A DNA stretch of 21,256 nucleotides from Solirubrobacteraceae bacterium (GTDB lineage: Bacteria; Actinomycetota; Thermoleophilia; Solirubrobacterales; Solirubrobacteraceae), in NCBI GenBank assembly GCA_025935735.1, contig JAICUS010000026.1:1-21256 (forward strand), written 5' to 3'. Positions 20,568 to 21,256 of this stretch are shown one piece after another. Made by a program: the position numbers and the translations under genes. Below the pieces are notes generated by a model. That model saw only the letters and a list, made by a program, of their open reading frames with translations. It did no database searches and had not been told where the DNA came from. How positions within the stretch are numbered: position 1 is the first letter of the stretch; each line of letters starts with the position of its first letter.

Positions 20568-21256
20568 TTGGGCACTAAAACCGATGCATTGCTGGCCGAC
20601 GAAGCGGCGATCCACGAGATCGACGAGCTTCGCCCGCTGATCGCCGAGGGCCAGGAAAGGGGGTTCCTGACCGTCGAGCGCATCGCCTCCTCGCTCGAGG
20701 AGGTGGAGGTGACGAAGGAGCAGGTGGCGGAGCTGCACGCCTACCTGCTGGACCAGGGCATCGAGGTCCTGTCGGCTGACGGCCGGCCGGTCACCTCCGC
20801 GGAGCCCCCGGTGCGTTCTGACAAGGACACGCCGGACGGCCCCCGCAAGCCGGAGATCGACCTCACCGTGGAGCCGAGCCTCGACTCGCTGCGGCTCTAC
20901 CTGCGGTCGATCGGCAAGGTCTCGCTGCTCACAGCCGACCGCGAGGTCGAGCTGGCGCGGCGGATCGAGCGTGGCGACCTCGTCGCCAAGCAGGAGATGG
21001 TCGAGGCGAACCTGCGGCTGGTCGTCTCGATCGCGAAGGGCTACCTGGGCCGCGGCCTGTCGTTCCTGGACCTGATCCAGGAGGGCTCGCTGGGGCTCAT
21101 CCGGGCGGTGGAGAAGTTCGACTACCGCCGCGGCTACAAGTTCTCAACGTACGCGACCTGGTGGATCCGCCAGGCGGTGACGCGGGCGATCGCGGACAAG
21201 GGCCGCACGATCCGCATCCCCGTCCACATGGTGGAGAAGCTGAACAAGGTCGTCCA
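20568..21256 (+). CDS. rpoD: Principal RNA polymerase sigma factor (RpoD/SigA), N-terminal part (3' end outside window)
   Basis: The frame runs from TTG 20568 to the right edge, 229 codons. Residues 1-75 form region 1.1-like helices ([20 protein letters not shown]), then a short acidic linker ([17 protein letters not shown]). Region 1.2 ([20 protein letters not shown], 105-124) and region 2 follow: [20 protein letters not shown], then [20 protein letters not shown], and [20 protein letters not shown], which holds the -10 recognition and melting residues, then [20 protein letters not shown]. This is the housekeeping sigma-70 signature, which should recognise the TAnnnT elements described elsewhere in the window. 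Regions 3 and 4 are beyond the edge, so group 1 versus a close group 2 paralogue cannot be strictly separated. The start is a TTG with a GAAGGA sequence 8 nt upstream. It is divergent from folE2. Confidence 0.9.
   Translation, partial: MGTKTDALLADEAAIHEIDELRPLIAEGQERGFLTVERIASSLEEVEVTKEQVAELHAYLLDQGIEVLSADGRPVTSAEPPVRSDKDTPDGPRKPEIDLTVEPSLDSLRLYLRSIGKVSLLTADREVELARRIERGDLVAKQEMVEANLRLVVSIAKGYLGRGLSFLDLIQEGSLGLIRAVEKFDYRRGYKFSTYATWWIRQAVTRAIADKGRTIRIPVHMVEKLNKVV

Overview
The window is about 21 kb of very GC-rich DNA from an actinobacterium, most likely class Thermoleophilia (order Solirubrobacterales, Conexibacter/Solirubrobacter-like). This placement is an inference from base composition, GTG/TTG starts, the sigma-factor N-terminus and the mix of families. 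No rRNA, tRNA, CRISPR array, insertion sequence or complete mobile element is visible. No gene-free stretch exceeds 300 bases. The largest gaps are 3735-4008 (only divergent promoter motifs seen), 13077-13352 (riboswitch and hairpin) and 20319-20567 (divergent folE2/rpoD promoter region).

Layout. (1) 1-2650: end of glgX and complete treY, overlapping by ATGA, an alpha-glucan to trehalose module. (2) 2640-6488: an orphan periplasmic binding protein, a small unknown protein, a GT4 glycosyltransferase related to glycogen synthases, a left-handed beta-helix protein and a STAS protein. (3) 6510-10961: a DsbA-fold protein, the wreck of a Dyp-type peroxidase gene, a cluster of GGGGAC-N-GTCCCC palindromes, an orphan SF2 helicase followed by a decaying 45-48 bp tandem repeat, then an FMN-barrel protein and a HAD hydrolase overlapping by GTGA. 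This is the most rearranged part. (4) 11016-14903: a peptidoglycan-binding/M23 endopeptidase with a long Ala/Thr-rich repeat tail under a c-di-AMP (ydaO/yuaA) riboswitch, and a secreted sedolisin. (5) 15061-18652: a GAF-GAF-GGDEF protein with a broken active site but an intact inhibitory-site motif, an FAH-family enzyme, clpP and an atypical response regulator. (6) 18725-21256: pgsA, folE2 and the start of the principal sigma factor gene.

Gene interplay. glgX releases linear malto-oligosaccharides by debranching glycogen and treY turns their reducing ends into trehalose units; the nearby GT4 enzyme may act on the same glucan pool. The riboswitch ties a cell-wall hydrolase to c-di-AMP. The response regulator and clpP lie head to tail with 16 bp between them, though clpP also seems to have its own promoter.

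The strongest window-wide signal is regulatory. Thirteen of the twenty gene starts have a TAnnnT (-10-like) hexamer 6-10 nt before the start codon and little or no room for a leader, which points to leaderless transcription as the default here. The exceptions are mostly genes with a clear Shine-Dalgarno sequence (M23 peptidase, sedolisin, response regulator, sigma factor) or overlapping operon genes.
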